Below are positions 11,752-12,764 of a DNA stretch of 12,764 nt, in pieces (the first letter of the stretch is position 1; each line of letters begins with the position of its first letter). Under the pieces are notes generated by a model. It saw only the letters and a list, made by a program, of their open reading frames with translations, did not search any database and was not told the origin of the DNA. The DNA is taken from positions 1-12,764 of the forward strand of contig WGFS01000021.1 in NCBI GenBank assembly GCA_015492115.1. The letters run 5' to 3'. This stretch comes from Aquificaceae bacterium (GTDB lineage: Bacteria > Aquificota > Aquificia > Aquificales > Aquificaceae). The position numbers and the translations under genes are program-made.

Positions 11752-12764
11752 ATGGAAGAGTCAAGGGTTCTTCTGAAGGTAGAGGAGAAGTATTACCCGC
11801 CCAAGGAGATAGTTGAGAGAGCGTGGGTGAAGGACTACGAATCCCTCTATGAGGAGTCCATAAAGGACAGGGAGGGCTTCTGGGTAAAGGTAGCGGAGGA
11901 GCTCCACTGGTTCAAGAAGTGGGACAGGGTGCTTGAGTGGAACTATCCCTACGCAAAGTGGTTCGTAGGAGGGAAGACGAACGTAACCTACAACTGCCTC
12001 GACAGACACGTCCAGAACGGGAAGGGGGACAGGGTTGCCTACATATTCGTGGACGAGGACAACAACGAGAGAAAGATAACCTACGGGGAACTCTTGGAGC
12101 TTGTGAACAGAATAGCGAACGGACTCAAGTCCCTCGGAGTCCAGAAGGGGGACAGGGTGTCCATCTACATGCCCAGCACCATAGAGGCGGTCGCGACGAT
12201 GCTCGCCTGCGCGAGGATAGGAGCTATACACAGCGTCGTCTTCGCCGGGTTCTCGGTGGGAGCACTGAACCTCAGGATAAAGGAGGCGGGCGCCAGGGTT
12301 CTGGTAACAGCGAGCTACACGAAGAGAAGGGGGAAGAAGATAGACCTCCTCTCGGTCGCAAAGGAAGCTGTGAAGGATGTGGAACACGTGGAGAAGGTTA
12401 TAGTCTGGGACAGGGACGGGGACGCTTTGAAAGGAGGGGACGGCAGGTTCCTGGACTTTTACACTCTCGTCAACGACAGCGATCCAGAGTGCGATTACGA
12501 GGTCATGGACGCTGAGGATCCTCTCTTCATCCTCTACACCTCCGGAACAACGGGTAAACCCAAGGGAGTCCTCCACACCACTGGAGGATACATGGCACAG
12601 ACCTACTTCACCTCAAAGGTGGTCTTTGACCTGCATGAGGACGACATCTTCTGGTGCACTGCGGACATAGGGTGGATAACAGGACACTCCTACATAGTCT
12701 ACGGGATACTAGCCAACGGCGTTACATCCCTCATAGTCGAAGGTGCACCGGACTACCCCAATCC
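11752..12764 (+). CDS. acs: Acetyl-CoA synthetase (AMP-forming), N-terminal part
   Basis: Activates acetate to acetyl-CoA via acetyl-AMP, in the cytoplasm. The gene runs off the right edge; 337 codons of a family usually ~630-660 residues are visible. Seen: FWVKVAEELHWFKKWDRVLEW (about 43-63), the acetyl-CoA synthetase N-terminal pattern; NVTYNCLDRHV (77-87); HSVVFAGFS (160-168); the adenylation P-loop YTSGTTGKPKG (262-272); and WCTADIGWITGHSY (301-314), including the Trp-containing substrate-pocket region typical of acetate-specific members. The ATG at 11752-11754 follows AGGAGGGAGAAG. It is divergent from the sigma-54 activator across 77 bases that hold its dyad, so shared control is possible but unproven. 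Confidence 0.95.
   Translation, partial: MEESRVLLKVEEKYYPPKEIVERAWVKDYESLYEESIKDREGFWVKVAEELHWFKKWDRVLEWNYPYAKWFVGGKTNVTYNCLDRHVQNGKGDRVAYIFVDEDNNERKITYGELLELVNRIANGLKSLGVQKGDRVSIYMPSTIEAVATMLACARIGAIHSVVFAGFSVGALNLRIKEAGARVLVTASYTKRRGKKIDLLSVAKEAVKDVEHVEKVIVWDRDGDALKGGDGRFLDFYTLVNDSDPECDYEVMDAEDPLFILYTSGTTGKPKGVLHTTGGYMAQTYFTSKVVFDLHEDDIFWCTADIGWITGHSYIVYGILANGVTSLIVEGAPDYPN

Noticed and set aside
11761..12576. 271-codon minus-strand and 192-codon plus-strand frames within the acs region
   Set aside because: The frame starting at 11752 encodes an unmistakable acetyl-CoA synthetase with its P-loop; the other frames are shadows of it.

Overview
The window looks like chromosome from a thermophilic, chemolithoautotrophic bacterium, most probably of the Aquificales. 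This is an inference from gene content (paired flavocytochrome-c-type sulfide dehydrogenase flavoproteins, a Rieske protein, prokaryotic-type SpeD, AMP-forming acetyl-CoA synthetase), very tight gene packing, strong GGAGG ribosome sites, and heavy AGA/AGG and ATA codon use. No database search was possible. There are no rRNA or tRNA genes, mobile elements or CRISPR arrays that I can support. Nearly all bases are coding, and the longest gap is about 180 bases (9169-9352).

Layout: (1) 1-2231, minus strand: a compact operon rsmD - coaD - LptE-like exported protein - DUF302 protein - ribD (cut by the left edge), with ATGA-type overlaps. (2) 2219-2732, plus strand: speD, transcribed divergently from rsmD, with a possible 28-codon leader peptide overlapping its start. 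(3) 2729-5838, minus strand: an OmpA/Pal-type envelope protein, argJ and a slipin (SPFH) membrane protein, from one promoter behind an A/T tract. (4) 5884-9168, minus strand: a three-gene periplasmic redox cassette, flavoprotein 2 - Rieske protein - flavoprotein 1, each with its own twin-arginine signal. (5) 9353-10372, plus strand: a soluble PAS histidine kinase with a Cys/His cluster. (6) 10307-11674, minus strand: an NtrC-type sigma-54 activator, convergent with the kinase and overlapping it by 66 bases. (7) 11752 to the right edge, plus strand: acs, N-terminal part only.

The most interesting unit is 5884-11691. A consensus-grade sigma-54 promoter (TTGGCACGCCAATTGCT on the minus strand, 9209-9225) sits just ahead of the flavoprotein-Rieske-flavoprotein cassette. 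About 110 bases upstream of its predicted start site lies a GTCA-N4-TGAC dyad. The same dyad architecture occurs again directly in front of the sigma-54 activator gene (11676-11691). The simplest reading is a self-contained, signal-responsive regulon: the Cys-rich PAS kinase senses a redox or sulfur signal and phosphorylates the activator. The activator then binds GTCA-N4-TGAC, turns on the sulfide/sulfur-oxidising cassette through sigma-54, and controls its own gene. The cassette itself is unusual. A Rieske protein lies where a cytochrome subunit (FccA) would be expected, and one of the two flavoproteins has lost a cysteine of the redox-active disulfide.
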